Shown piece after piece: positions 34,674 through 42,592 of a DNA stretch of 64,000 bases (the first letter of the stretch is position 1; each line of letters starts with the position of its first letter). Source of the DNA: Chersky-840 sp035604715 (GTDB lineage Bacteria; Actinomycetota; Acidimicrobiia; Acidimicrobiales; UBA8190); the NCBI GenBank assembly GCA_963731665.1, contig CAVSWP010000008.1, positions 310,001 to 374,000 of the forward strand, read 5' to 3'. A model generated the notes under the pieces. It saw only the letters and a list, made by a program, of their open reading frames with translations. It was not told the DNA's origin and ran no database searches. The translations under genes were made by a program, and so were the position numbers.

Positions 34674-35078
34674 CTATCGGGCGCCCATCACATCCTGCAT
34701 CTGCGCCGTGTCCACGAACTGCTGGAAGCTCGTCAGTTTTCCGTCGCGCACCTTGAATACATGGCACATTTGTGCGTCGAGACTCTTGCCTGTGGCTTTG
34801 AAAGTCCCTGTGTAACGCCCTTCGACGACGACGGTGTCGCCCGCATCGTGGAAGTCCTTCGGGTGGACGACAAAAGTGCCATCAAAGTCCGCTCCGATCT
34901 TCATGAAGAGGTTTTCCACGATGGCGTCCGGTCCCTTCCAAGCCTTACCGCTCGGCTGGTACGGGTTCCCTTCTGCTTCGCTCCACTCGATGTTGGGGTC
35001 CATCATGCCCAGGAGGGTGGGAATGTCACCCCGGCCGAAGCATTCATATGCATCTCGAATCAACTGGACGTTGCTCAT
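34674..35078 (-). CDS. SnoaL/ketosteroid-isomerase-like (NTF2 fold) protein
   Basis: A 134-aa NTF2-fold protein. MSNVQLIRDAYECFGRGDIP, then LLGMMDPNIEWSEAEG, FHDAGDTVVVEGRYTGTFKA and HVFKVRDGKLTSFQQFVDT are the family's helix, first strand, sheet and final strand. Members bind small hydrophobic molecules; some are isomerases or hydrolases. The catalytic identity is not clear. The ATG at 35078 follows a GGAGGCGGG ribosome-binding site, and the longer upstream frame is discarded. Confidence 0.85.
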   Translation of the reverse strand: MSNVQLIRDAYECFGRGDIPTLLGMMDPNIEWSEAEGNPYQPSGKAWKGPDAIVENLFMKIGADFDGTFVVHPKDFHDAGDTVVVEGRYTGTFKATGKSLDAQMCHVFKVRDGKLTSFQQFVDTAQMQDVMGAR

Positions 35079-35322
35079 TTCCCGCCTCCTATGGCTGTCG
35101 GTTTGGAACCCTAAGGGGGTTCTTCCCAATGTGCAATCGACCCGTTGGGGCGAGAGCGGGCCTGAGGGGTCGCTATCAAGCCCTGCAAATCGACGCAGCG
35201 TGCTCGGCGTTTTCGACTGACCACAGCAAACCGCTATTGACCGTAATTGTCAATGGCGCGTGGTATTTCCGTGGAGCGCGCGCAACGGAATCCCGTACCA
35301 CGTGCACCACAGTTCGCCGCTA

Positions 35323-35613
35323 TCAGGGCGTTCTGAACACATTATGAGTACCCACGCGTCGCCAGATGATGTGAGTTTCACCGGGGCGGATCTCACTCCC
35401 GTACTCGAAGGTCGCTCGTCCGTCGGCGGCCCACGTCATCTCAAAGATGCCGGCGGCCCCCTTCACGCCCTTCACCCGAAGACTCGATCGAAACGCTCCC
35501 GCTTTGAGGTCGGCTACAAAGAGCGCAACCACCGTTAGAAATGCTGCTTGCTGGTCAGCCGAGAGCGCGTCGAAGTCGGCGCCGAAGCGGGCCAACCAGG
35601 CAAAGGTGGGCAC
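35323..35613 (-). CDS. RelE-like toxin of a type II toxin-antitoxin pair
   Basis: A 96-aa protein with the RelE/ParE strand-helix arrangement: SSLRVKGVKGAAGIFEMTWA, then RATFEYGSEIRPGETHIIWR and a C-terminal histidine-containing VGTHNVF. Such toxins usually cut mRNA on the ribosome. It follows the AbrB-type antitoxin gene by 6 bp on the same strand, the normal antitoxin-first order. The start codon gives MPTFAWLARFGADF. Which residues are catalytic cannot be decided from this sequence alone. Confidence 0.72.
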   Translation of the reverse strand: MPTFAWLARFGADFDALSADQQAAFLTVVALFVADLKAGAFRSSLRVKGVKGAAGIFEMTWAADGRATFEYGSEIRPGETHIIWRRVGTHNVFRTP

Positions 35614-35619
35614 GTTGTG

Positions 35620-35928
35620 TCAGCGAGCGCGCCGCGGCCGCCCCGGAGCTTTTGCCCGACTCCCCAAGGCCGTGAGGAGCTCCTCGCCGGAGCCGAAGAT
35701 TTCCAGACGATCGCCGGCAAGATCGGTATCCGCTTCCCGCTCCCCCTCCTGCCACTCCTTCGTCCAAAACCACGCCTGGGTGGCGTCGATGATCTTCTGC
35801 GGCCGGAGCAGAATCCCCTCGGCCGTGATCTCGGCATCTAGGAGATCGCCTTCTTCGAGATGTGCAGCGGCGCGGATCTCCTCGGGGAGAGTCAATTGCC
35901 CTTTGGCCCGCAGTGTGGTCCTCGACAT
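35620..35928 (-). CDS. AbrB/MazE-type antitoxin
   Basis: A 102-aa protein whose first 45 residues form a SpoVT-AbrB swapped-hairpin DNA-binding domain: RTTLRAKGQLTLPEEIRAAA, then LEEGDLLDAEITAEGILLRP. The Glu/Asp-rich C-terminal half probably binds and blocks the toxin encoded next. It would also repress the operon. It starts beyond an IS remnant region, so the module may have arrived with mobile DNA. Confidence 0.8.
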   Translation of the reverse strand: MSRTTLRAKGQLTLPEEIRAAAHLEEGDLLDAEITAEGILLRPQKIIDATQAWFWTKEWQEGEREADTDLAGDRLEIFGSGEELLTALGSRAKAPGRPRRAR

Positions 35929-36082
35929 GACCCCAGTCTAGCAGACGTTCCGAATATCGGATAGTCCGATTTTCATACTTTAGTGCGGCACAAGGTGGAA
36001 CCAGCGGGGTATGGCCCGCTTTGATACACAGTCCCAGCTCAGCGGCCTGATCGACATTTTGGTGCCCTTCAGCTCGTCCCGG

Positions 36083-36460
36083 GCGAACGGCATCTTCGAT
36101 CGGTGTTGGAGACCTACATCGAGCACTACAACTGCGAGCGACCCCATCGTGGGCTCGACCTTGCTGCGCCGGAGGGAACGAAAGACCTCTCGCCGCTCAC
36201 GATTGACGACTCGGTCAGACGTCGGGACCTCTTGGGTGGCCTGATACACGAGTACTACCGAATAGCTGCGTAGACCACTGCGATCGGGGCACCCGCCAGC
36301 CTCGATCAAGCCATCGAAGATCCTCGAAACGGGGATCGGTCGTGCCCCCGGAAGAATCGGTTTGCTCGGCGTGCTCCGGAGTCGCACTTTGCACGTCCAT
36401 CGGAACGATCCTCGGCCGGACTCAGGACACCGATTCTGAAGTGGCACCCTACAGGAGCGC
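36083..36460 (+). mobile_element. remnant of an IS481-type insertion sequence (transposase C-terminus and IS end)
   Basis: Plus-strand reading ERHLRSVLETYIEHYNCERP then HRGLDLAAPEG and SVRRRDLLGGLIHEYYRIAA, stop at 36273, is the C-terminal part of an rve-type transposase, including the conserved HYN-x-ERPH element after the third catalytic acid. The upstream two thirds are absent. Non-coding sequence to about 36460 is similar to that at 10558-10735, so both derive from the same IS end. Not functional. The segment 35929-36082 shows nothing else. Confidence 0.75.
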
Positions 36461-36516
36461 GCGAAGAGGAATCTTGTAACACGTGCACCACAACATATGG
36501 CCTGCGCACACGGACT

Positions 36517-37041
36517 TTAGGCTAGAGACCGCAACTCCTTCGCCGCGATCTCATCGGTCATCTGATCGAGCCGGTGACGCAACTCAAGTGCGGCATTGAC
36601 GGCCGCCATGAATCGCGCTGATTCCTCCTCCTCGGGTTCGATCTGGCCAAGCCACTCCGCCACGTCCGACCATCGCCAAAGACGACTCCGCTCCCGGCTG
36701 TGCGAAATTGGCGGAGGAAAGCCGCCAGGCCCACGTTGACCTGCGATCAGCAAGCGAACGCTCTCCCTCGTCCGATCCAGTCGTTCAGCGATGTCGGTCA
36801 TCGTAACGATGTCATCAGGTTCGATGTGCATAACTCGTAGCCCGGCGACTGACTCGACCTGACGAATCGCGCTCATCACTGCGTCAGCAAACGTTGAGGC
36901 TTCACGGATAAACTCGCCGTAGCCAATGCCGTCGATGATGCCGAAGGTGGCATCATCGCAGCCGACTTCGAAAAGCGTGGCCGCCACCTTTTCATCGGCG
37001 AGATCTCCGTCGATCACCAGAGTGAACTCGTGCTCAGTCAT
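36517..37041 (-). CDS. HTH protein, probable antitoxin of a HicA-like pair
   Basis: A 174-aa protein. The N-terminal part (MTEHEFTLVIDGDLADEKV through about residue 80) is an alpha/beta sensor-like domain; EPDDIVTMTDIAERLDRTRE begins a helix-turn-helix of the excisionase/MerR type, followed by FPPPISHSRERSRLWRWSDV, a wing-like segment. The rest is helical. The ATG at 37041 overlaps the end of the preceding small gene. MTEHEFTL-type proteins paired with a HicA-like partner are frequent in actinobacterial accessory regions, so a toxin-antitoxin role is likely but not proven. Confidence 0.65.
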   Translation of the reverse strand: MTEHEFTLVIDGDLADEKVAATLFEVGCDDATFGIIDGIGYGEFIREASTFADAVMSAIRQVESVAGLRVMHIEPDDIVTMTDIAERLDRTRESVRLLIAGQRGPGGFPPPISHSRERSRLWRWSDVAEWLGQIEPEEEESARFMAAVNAALELRHRLDQMTDEIAAKELRSLA

Positions 37042-37276
37042 CGTCTCCCTCCTTTCGTTCGCAGTTGTACACCGCCCGGCGAATCTGCTTGGCATGGTTG
37101 GCCGGCACTCGCGGTGTCGACCAGATCCACACGAGGCAGTCGTGTTCTGCGCTCTTGCATATCGCCTTGCCCCAAGGATGTCCTGGTCGCGGTGATTCGA
37201 TCTGCCAACCGTGAGCCTCGGCGAAGTCCAACGCTTCCTCGACCTCCTTTTTGGGATGACGAGGCCTACTTGCCAT
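37034..37276 (-). CDS. HicA-like small protein
   Basis: An 80-aa basic protein: HPKKEVEEALDFAEAHGWQI then RPGHPWGKAICKSAEHDCLV and ANHAKQIRRAVYNC. The compact alpha-beta-beta-beta-alpha pattern with GHPWG and a basic C-terminal helix resembles HicA-type dsRNA-binding-fold toxins. The catalytic histidine could be the one in RPGHPWG. Its 3' end overlaps the HTH gene by 8 bases. Toxin-first order matches HicAB systems. Function is inferred. Confidence 0.6.
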   Translation of the reverse strand: MASRPRHPKKEVEEALDFAEAHGWQIESPRPGHPWGKAICKSAEHDCLVWIWSTPRVPANHAKQIRRAVYNCERKEGDDD

Positions 37277-37639
37277 GTTGACAAACTACAACAGCGCGTT
37301 GCCATCTGTCAACAGCCCCAGACAAACCCCAGTTCACGGGTGTGATCGAACATTCGGGGGTGGGATTCCCCTCCGATGTCCTTGCTGCCTTCGACCTCGA
37401 GACCCTCACGATGACTTCCGGTCGACCAAGCTCGACTTCATTCCTGTAATCGTCCGGGGTGCGGTCCAGGAGCAGGCGGCGCCTTCGAAAGGCCCCTGCT
37501 CCCGATTGAGGACCTCCTTCTCCTCGACAAGGCCCGTGTCCCGAAATTTGCCGACGAGCTCGGGCATCTCTTCGTGGTCCCGTAACCTTCGAGTGGGGCG
37601 GCAACCCCGTTGTCCACAGGTATCGCCTGGTGACGATTG
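37277..37639 (+). other. 363-bp gap with decayed coding sequence
   Basis: On the plus strand near 37510-37638, KFADELGHLFVVP and, after a frame change, FEWGGNPVVHRYRLVTIDG end in a TGA that overlaps the next start codon. This looks like the tail of a broken gene once joined to the primase gene. The family is not recognised. Confidence 0.3.
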
Positions 37640-38623
37640 ATGGCTGAATTCCGATCGACCGACTCGGACGCGGATGGGATTAAGGAGCTACGTCGGCAGC
37701 TCGTGGAGTTACGCGCCGAGAATGACCGCCTCCGAGGCCTTCTGGGCGTTGGCACACGCGATGAAGCGGTCTCGCCGTGGGAGCCCACGCTCTTTGTTGA
37801 AGATGAGGCTGACGCCGACGGCACCGCAGTCACCGCCGTGGATCGCCACTCGCCGAGAGAGGCAAAGATCGCAGTATTCCGATCGTTGTTTGTGGGGCGG
37901 GAAGACGTTCATGCTCGGCGCTGGGAGAACCCCCGCAGCGCCAAGGCCGGCTGGAGTCCTGCTGTCCGCGGTGGTTGGGCGAATTCAAAGAAGCCCTCCC
38001 GGGAATACCTTCCCTTTTCAGATGAGGTCGTCGGGTCGCACCTTTCGGGCGAAGTCCATGCCGGGCTATACCCGCTCCTAAGGGGTGATGCATGCAGACT
38101 CCTCGTCTGTGACTTCGACGGTGCGGGTTGGCTGCTCGATGCGCTCGCGTACCTGGACGCGGCTCGGGCGGTGGGCATCCCGGTCGCTCTGGAGCGCTCG
38201 AGATCGGGGGACGGTGCTCACGTCTGGACCTTTTTCTCCGGTCCCGTCGCTGCTTCGCTGGCGCGCCAGGTCGGTGCACATCTTCTTCGCGAGGCGATGA
38301 CGATCCGGGCGGAGCTCGACCTCGCCAGCTATGACCGCCTCTTCCCCGCTCAAGACTTCATGCCTAAGGGTTCATTCGGCAATCTCATCGCACTCCCGCT
38401 GAACGGTGAGTGCCGCAAACGCGATACGACGGTCTTCCTCGATCCCTCGAAGCTTGAGCCATTCGAGGACCAGTGGGCTTTTCTTTCCTCTCTAGCTCGT
38501 GTTTCTCCGAAGGCGTTGGCCGACATTGCCCGGTCGATCCCACCCATCGGAGCCGGACCCGAAGATGCCACGGACGGGGTCCGAGTCCGTGACCCTCGAA
38601 TTCTGCGGACGGCGTTCATCTGA
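37640..38623 (+). CDS. stand-alone TOTE-type archaeo-eukaryotic primase domain protein
   Basis: A 327-aa protein. After a short coiled coil (ELRRQLVELRAENDRLRGLL, about 14-36) comes the primase domain of TOTE conflict systems: FRSLFVGREDVHARRWENPR, EYLPFSDEVVGSHL, GLYPLLRGDACRLLVCDFDG (putative catalytic acids), ALERSRSGDGAHVWTFF (basic and histidine element), YDRLFPAQDFMPKGSFGNLI and PFEDQWAFL. In known TOTE proteins this domain is followed by a helicase and an endonuclease in a much longer chain; here a TGA ends the gene right after the primase. The tRNA-derived repeat lies 142 bp downstream, so partners may have been lost or displaced. Such systems are thought to interfere with invading nucleic acids. 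Confidence 0.8.
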   Translation: MAEFRSTDSDADGIKELRRQLVELRAENDRLRGLLGVGTRDEAVSPWEPTLFVEDEADADGTAVTAVDRHSPREAKIAVFRSLFVGREDVHARRWENPRSAKAGWSPAVRGGWANSKKPSREYLPFSDEVVGSHLSGEVHAGLYPLLRGDACRLLVCDFDGAGWLLDALAYLDAARAVGIPVALERSRSGDGAHVWTFFSGPVAASLARQVGAHLLREAMTIRAELDLASYDRLFPAQDFMPKGSFGNLIALPLNGECRKRDTTVFLDPSKLEPFEDQWAFLSSLARVSPKALADIARSIPPIGAGPEDATDGVRVRDPRILRTAFI

Positions 38624-38649
38624 CCCTCACCTATTGCGAATGAAGGTCA

Positions 38650-38682
38650 GATGACCCTCACCTGAACCGCGTAAGGGTCATC
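38650..38682. terminator. hairpin after the primase gene
   Basis: Perfect 9-bp inverted repeat gatgaccct/agggtcatc (38650-38658 and 38674-38682), 26 bp beyond the primase stop. The word gaccctcacct occurs twice just here (about 38623 and 38653) and resembles part of the tRNA repeat at 38790. Confidence 0.4.
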
Positions 38683-38764
38683 GACCGTGATGGGCAAGCG
38701 ATGGGCAGATGATGGGCACGTCGTGAGACCTTGCGATGCTCCAGCGCTCTGACCAGGAGTTTTC

Positions 38765-38812
38765 GAGCGGACGACGGGATTCGAACCCGCGACCCTCACC
38801 TTGGCAAGGTGA
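38765..38812 (+). repeat. distal attachment-site repeat (displaced tRNA 3' end)
   Basis: 48 bp identical to 53165-53212. It contains only the anticodon-to-acceptor half of the tRNA-Gly, with no 5' half to its right, so it is the displaced original 3' fragment and not a second tRNA gene. Confidence 0.9.
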
Positions 38813-38904
38813 AAGGGTCGAGGCCGTGACGTGCAGATTTCCGCCCCGACCTGGAATTTTCCCCTTTGTCCAATGCGGCGATCTTTGGTCGTTTTTGAAC
38901 CTCT

Positions 38905-38924
38905 GACGGCCGAAGACGGCCGAA
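38905..38924 (+). repeat. tandem 10-bp repeats near the distal att site
   Basis: GACGGCCGAA occurs twice in tandem, 93 bp inside the left repeat. The same decamer occurs 71 bp inside the right repeat (53074-53094). The arrangement suggests arm-type binding sites for the integrase. Confidence 0.45.
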
Positions 38925-38969
38925 AAGATAGGGGGCTCCCCCTGGGTCCCGGTCGCGTACCCTCGAGCC

Positions 38970-39617
38970 ATGCCACGGCCGCACCCCGGGCGACTTACGC
39001 CTGAGCAGCTCGGAGACCTGGCCTCCGCCACGTTGCACAACGCGACGGAGCTGCTCCGCGACGCCGAAGGTCTCGCCGTATTTGGCCGGTACCCGCGTGC
39101 ATACTCGCTCGCCGTGCTGGCCGCCGAGGAGCTCGGCAAGCACATGATGTGCTTTGGCGCAGTCGGTCGCGATCTAGTCGACCCCGAGGCATGGCCCGCA
39201 TTCTGGAGAGAGTTCAACTCCCATGCCCCGAAGTACGAAAACGCTGTGCTTATGGCCATGTCATTCCTCGAGCCCGAGGTCGCCCAGGAGTTCGGGCGGC
39301 AATTCCGAGAGCATGTGACCGGCGACCAAAAGGCACGACTGGCGGGCCTGTATGTCGACTGGCGCGAGGGGGAAATCGTGACGCCCGATCAAGCAGTTCC
39401 TCCGCAGCTTGTGTTCGACGTGCTCACGGTGTTCGGGGCCGTGATACACGCCTGGGCCGACCGATGGAGCGACACCGATTTCGGCCAGATGTTCGCGGAT
39501 GGAGAGTCGAAAGCCGCAGTCGTCCAGGCTGCGATCGTAACTGGCCACCTCGACGTGCTCGAGCAAGCATTCCGTGAGACTCTCGATGGCCCAGGAGAGC
39601 CGGGATCGGAAGGTTAG
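38970..39617 (+). CDS. AbiV-family abortive-infection (HEPN) protein
   Basis: A 215-aa all-helical protein. The family signature is the first part: ATLHNATELLRDAEGLAVFG, then YPRAYSLAVLAAEELGKHMM, followed by WPAFWREFNSHAPKYENAVL. This matches HEPN_AbiV proteins, whose founding lactococcal member blocks phage protein synthesis. A canonical HEPN R-x4-6-H is not obvious, which also holds for other AbiV members. It is the first gene inside the distal att site and points inward. There is no partner gene on its strand. A stand-alone anti-phage role is likely by family. Confidence 0.82.
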   Translation: MPRPHPGRLTPEQLGDLASATLHNATELLRDAEGLAVFGRYPRAYSLAVLAAEELGKHMMCFGAVGRDLVDPEAWPAFWREFNSHAPKYENAVLMAMSFLEPEVAQEFGRQFREHVTGDQKARLAGLYVDWREGEIVTPDQAVPPQLVFDVLTVFGAVIHAWADRWSDTDFGQMFADGESKAAVVQAAIVTGHLDVLEQAFRETLDGPGEPGSEG

Positions 39618-39642
39618 GAAGCGAAAGCGCGCCGCCGGACCA

Positions 39643-41628
39643 TCAGTAGTCCGGGAAGCTCATACCACCCCAGGGGTCGCCAAAGACCGGAGTCTCGCCG
39701 CCAGGCGGTTGGTCCACAATCTCGGTGCCCAAACCGTCGGTACTGGTTGACGGTTGATTTCGGGCATCTCCTGAATACAGCGCCTGCCACAAATAGACGC
39801 CTGCAGGGAGCGACAAAGGCTCCGATGCTGGAACCGAACCCGAGGTGACGTTGACCAGCCCGGCGAACCCTAGGGGTTCCCACACCCAGTTATCGAAGGA
39901 GAGTGGGCCTAACGGGAAGACCTGGAAGAATGAGAATTGAAGGGAGTAAAGCGAGTAGGTGACGGTGCCCCCCGCGCCGACGGAGTTAGCGCCGCCCAGC
40001 GTCTCCTGGTCAGATACTGGGGTTGCCCACGGCACCACGATCGTCCCTCCCGACTCTCCGCCCCCGGATAGTGACGAGGTCAAGGTGGTTGGCGCGACAC
40101 CCGGGGATGTTCCCCCGGCAACGGCGATCACCGGGGCGATGGGGCTGGCGGAGGGCGTTTCGGTGGTGATGCCCGAGGGGGTTACCGAATCATTGGGATA
40201 GGCCGTGCACGTCAGCGACAGGGCGCTGCCCGCCACCGACAGCGACAGCGAGGCGGAGGAGTCCTCCTGGATGGTGATGGCCCCGCTGGTGGCCGTAAAC
40301 CCGCTCACCGTGGCGGCCGTGGAGGGCAGCGACAGCGTTACCCCGTCGTCAGGCACGGGGCTCGGGATGGGCACGTTGAAGTCGAGCGGACCCTCGGCCG
40401 TGGTGGCCGGAGTGGCCCCCGAGGCGTCGATCTGGGCCGTGGCCGAGCCCGTCAGGTTGGGCTGAAGCGCGGCAACTGCACTGGCCAGTGACGCCGGCAG
40501 GTTCACTGTCGTCTGATAGCCGTCGAGGCTGAAGCTCTGTCCCGCGCTCGGGGAGGGCGGATCGAGCGTGGCCGATGTCACGGCGTCGTTGAGCACCACG
40601 TCGCCCACCGGGGTACCCGGGCAGAACAGCTCATAGGCCCCGGTGAGCCCCGAACGTGGTGTCGTGGTTGTGGTCGTCTGCCCCGTGGTTGTGGTCGTCT
40701 CCCCCGTGGTTGTGGTCGTCTCCCCCGTGGTTGTGGTGGTCGGCGCCACCGTGGTCGTCGTTGTCGGCGCTTCGGTCGTCGTTGTGGGCGCTTCGGTGGT
40801 AGTCGTCTCCCCCGTGGTTGTGGTGGTGGCGCCGGTTGTTGTAGTCGTCCCACCCGTGGTTGTTGTGGTGACGCCGGTTGTGGTGGTTAGGCAGGCCGCC
40901 GTGGTGGGGGCGCCTGCGGTTGAGCAGATAGTGCCCGTCGTAGTCGGCCCTGTGGTTGGGCTCGTCGACGTGGGAACGGTTTCGGAACCGAAAAGGATGG
41001 TGATCACGGCGGAGTCGTTGGCCTCGTCACCGTAGGTCAGGGTGCAGGTGTCACCGATGGCTTGCTGGGCGGCCGTCGGTGGACACGGGTAGAGCGCCGC
41101 GTCGGACGTAGGGTTATTGCCGGCGCTGTCGGTGGCTGGACAAGGGGCGGCGGCTGGGGCCGGACCGCAAGGAGGACCAACGGTCCCCTCCACCACATCG
41201 AAGACCGTGGAGAGAACGCCCTTGGAGCTTGTGGTCACGAGCTTTGACAGCGACGGTGCCGTACAGCTGACTTGGAGAGTGGAGTTGACTACGCCGCCGA
41301 CCGCGACGGTGGGCTGGTTCGGATCGCTATTGCACTCGAGGACGTTTCCGATCGAGTTCTTGGCAAACCCGCTCCCAGTGAGGGTCACGGCCGCGCCGTT
41401 GGCCAATCCATTCGTAGGAGTCCCTGTCATCACGCCCGCCGCGAACGCAGCGGGAGCGGTGCTCAACACGACAAGGGTTCCCCCGGCGCCCAACAGCAAC
41501 ACTCCGGTCGTCGCAAGCACCGGGATCACACCTGGGCGTCGCGTTAACCAAGAACTACCGTGTGCCACGGGGTCTGACGATTGACGCATGGGCGCAATGC
41601 GCCCCTTTCTTGATAGTCCGAATCTCAT
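39643..41628 (-). CDS. large secreted Thr-rich surface protein
   Basis: A 661-aa exported protein. After basic residues, the signal segment GVIPVLATTGVLLLGAGGTL (about 32-52) ends near AFAAG. Next is a neocarzinostatin/Ig-like beta domain (NGLANGAAVTLTGSGFAKNS) with paired cysteines. A low-complexity block of TTTTTGETTTT-type units lies at about residues 235-330. Then comes a DUF6801-like beta domain (LTGAYELFCPGTPVGD) and a further beta-rich region to the end. No LPXTG sorting signal or C-terminal span is present, so it is secreted or non-covalently bound. ATG 41628 follows GAGAGGCGAG. Its presence as element cargo is unusual. Confidence 0.8.
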   Translation of the reverse strand: MRFGLSRKGRIAPMRQSSDPVAHGSSWLTRRPGVIPVLATTGVLLLGAGGTLVVLSTAPAAFAAGVMTGTPTNGLANGAAVTLTGSGFAKNSIGNVLECNSDPNQPTVAVGGVVNSTLQVSCTAPSLSKLVTTSSKGVLSTVFDVVEGTVGPPCGPAPAAAPCPATDSAGNNPTSDAALYPCPPTAAQQAIGDTCTLTYGDEANDSAVITILFGSETVPTSTSPTTGPTTTGTICSTAGAPTTAACLTTTTGVTTTTTGGTTTTTGATTTTTGETTTTEAPTTTTEAPTTTTTVAPTTTTTGETTTTTGETTTTTGQTTTTTTPRSGLTGAYELFCPGTPVGDVVLNDAVTSATLDPPSPSAGQSFSLDGYQTTVNLPASLASAVAALQPNLTGSATAQIDASGATPATTAEGPLDFNVPIPSPVPDDGVTLSLPSTAATVSGFTATSGAITIQEDSSASLSLSVAGSALSLTCTAYPNDSVTPSGITTETPSASPIAPVIAVAGGTSPGVAPTTLTSSLSGGGESGGTIVVPWATPVSDQETLGGANSVGAGGTVTYSLYSLQFSFFQVFPLGPLSFDNWVWEPLGFAGLVNVTSGSVPASEPLSLPAGVYLWQALYSGDARNQPSTSTDGLGTEIVDQPPGGETPVFGDPWGGMSFPDY

Positions 41629-41802
41629 TTCTCGCCTCTCCGCCTTTGAAGCGACGAGCCTTTGATGACCGTTAGCCCGATCCGAAGACCCCATGCCGCC
41701 TGGCTCAGTTGAGCATGGATTCGCTCACTGTGCCGAAGGAGCCCGCCGAGAGTTGCACAAGTGGCTTGTGAGGGTTATCGCCGAGCGCGGTTGGCGTTGA
41801 CG

Positions 41803-42012
41803 TTATCGACGCCGTGGTCGGTGGACGTCCCCAACGTGCTCGTCGCACGCCTCCACGGGCCAACGCTCGCCCCGGGGATTCACGAAGGTCCCCCGCCACC
41901 GGGGCGCCTCTGGGCACCGCGTCGGGTAGCCACTGGCCCCGCTGTAGACCATGCGGAAGCACTCCCCCGGGGTACGTGAGGCGACGTTGGCGACGTGGGT
42001 CACAGGACCCAT
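41803..42012 (-). CDS. small Cys/His-rich protein
   Basis: A frame of about 69 aa ending GECFRMVYSGASGYPTRCPE then APRWRGTFV and WPVEACDEHVGD. The C...C...C...H spacing (CFRMVYS, RCPE, EACDEH) is that of a small zinc-binding protein seen in actinobacterial accessory DNA. The start is uncertain; an in-frame ATG at 42081 would add 23 residues. The rest of the 41629-42185 interval shows nothing else. Confidence 0.45.
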   Translation of the reverse strand: MGPVTHVANVASRTPGECFRMVYSGASGYPTRCPEAPRWRGTFVNPRGERWPVEACDEHVGDVHRPRRR

Positions 42013-42185
42013 TGTGCACGGGAGGTGTCTAGCCCCGCCGAGTGAGCCCCTCGCGTTACCCGTTGGTTCGCCGTCGCCCATGCGGAAAGACGACCCTTGG
42101 GCGAGTCCCGGAAAGCGATTTGGCCTCTCTTCCCTAGTCAGAGGCCTACTTACCAGGTTCTCAGCACCGGAAGTTCTGGGGGAGT

Positions 42186-42191
42186 TATAAT
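42186..42191 (+). promoter_or_regulatory. -10 element giving a probable leaderless transcript
   Basis: A perfect TATAAT ends 9 bases before the ATG at 42200 (and 6 before a GTG at 42197). A transcript starting 6-8 bases downstream would begin at the start codon. No good -35 is seen. Leaderless mRNAs are common in actinobacteria. Confidence 0.5.
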
Positions 42192-42199
42192 AGGAAGTG

Positions 42200-42592
42200 A
42201 TGCCGGAACAGATGGTGCCAGCTGCACCGACCACCCAAGGGTCGATCGGGCTCCGTGGGGCCTTTCTCGCGCCCGACATCCTTTCCGTTCTCCGGAAGGA
42301 GTTCGGCCTCCGACAGAAGACGATCGCTGTCGCCTGCGGCACGACTGATAGGACTGTCCGAAGCTGGGAACAGGGTCAGGCTGTTCGCCAAGGTCACGCC
42401 GATCGACTCTTGGCACTTGCCGAAGTGGTGAACGTGCTCTCCACCACTCTAAAGGGAGGCGGAATCGATCAATGGCTGTGGGCCCGGCTCCGCCCGCTCT
42501 CCGGTAAGCGAGCTGTCGAACTCCTTGGGCGTGATCGAGACAAGCAGGTACTTGCAGTAGCTCGAGCCTTTGCAGGCGGTGACTATGTCTGA
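42200..42592 (+). CDS. Xre-type HTH protein with MbcA/ParS-like C-terminus, probable antitoxin
   Basis: A 130-aa protein. Residues about 25-75 form an Xre helix-turn-helix: LSVLRKEFGLRQKTIAVACG then TTDRTVRSWEQGQAVRQG. The C-terminal part, WLWARLRPLSGKRAVELLGR then VLAVARAFAGG, resembles the DUF2384 toxin-binding domain of Xre/MbcA antitoxins (W...P..L.G..P.ELL). Such antitoxins pair with RES toxins, and a RES-like gene lies two genes downstream. Its stop overlaps the start of the next gene by 8 bases, so translation is coupled. It probably represses its own promoter just upstream. Confidence 0.72.
   Translation: MPEQMVPAAPTTQGSIGLRGAFLAPDILSVLRKEFGLRQKTIAVACGTTDRTVRSWEQGQAVRQGHADRLLALAEVVNVLSTTLKGGGIDQWLWARLRPLSGKRAVELLGRDRDKQVLAVARAFAGGDYV

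Noticed and set aside
36083..36273. Functional transposase
   Set aside because: Only the last quarter of the protein remains; the DDE catalytic region is missing.
38765..38812. A second tRNA-Gly gene at the left att site
   Set aside because: Only the anticodon-to-acceptor half is present; the sequence to the right cannot form the D arm or 5' acceptor strand.
40640..40930. CRISPR-like tandem repeat
   Set aside because: The units are short, irregular and in frame as TTTT-rich codons of a secreted protein; there are no unique spacers of constant length.
40643..41035. Plus-strand frame with a VVVVVSPVVVVV repeat
   Set aside because: It is the antisense shadow of the Thr-rich linker of the secreted protein on the minus strand.
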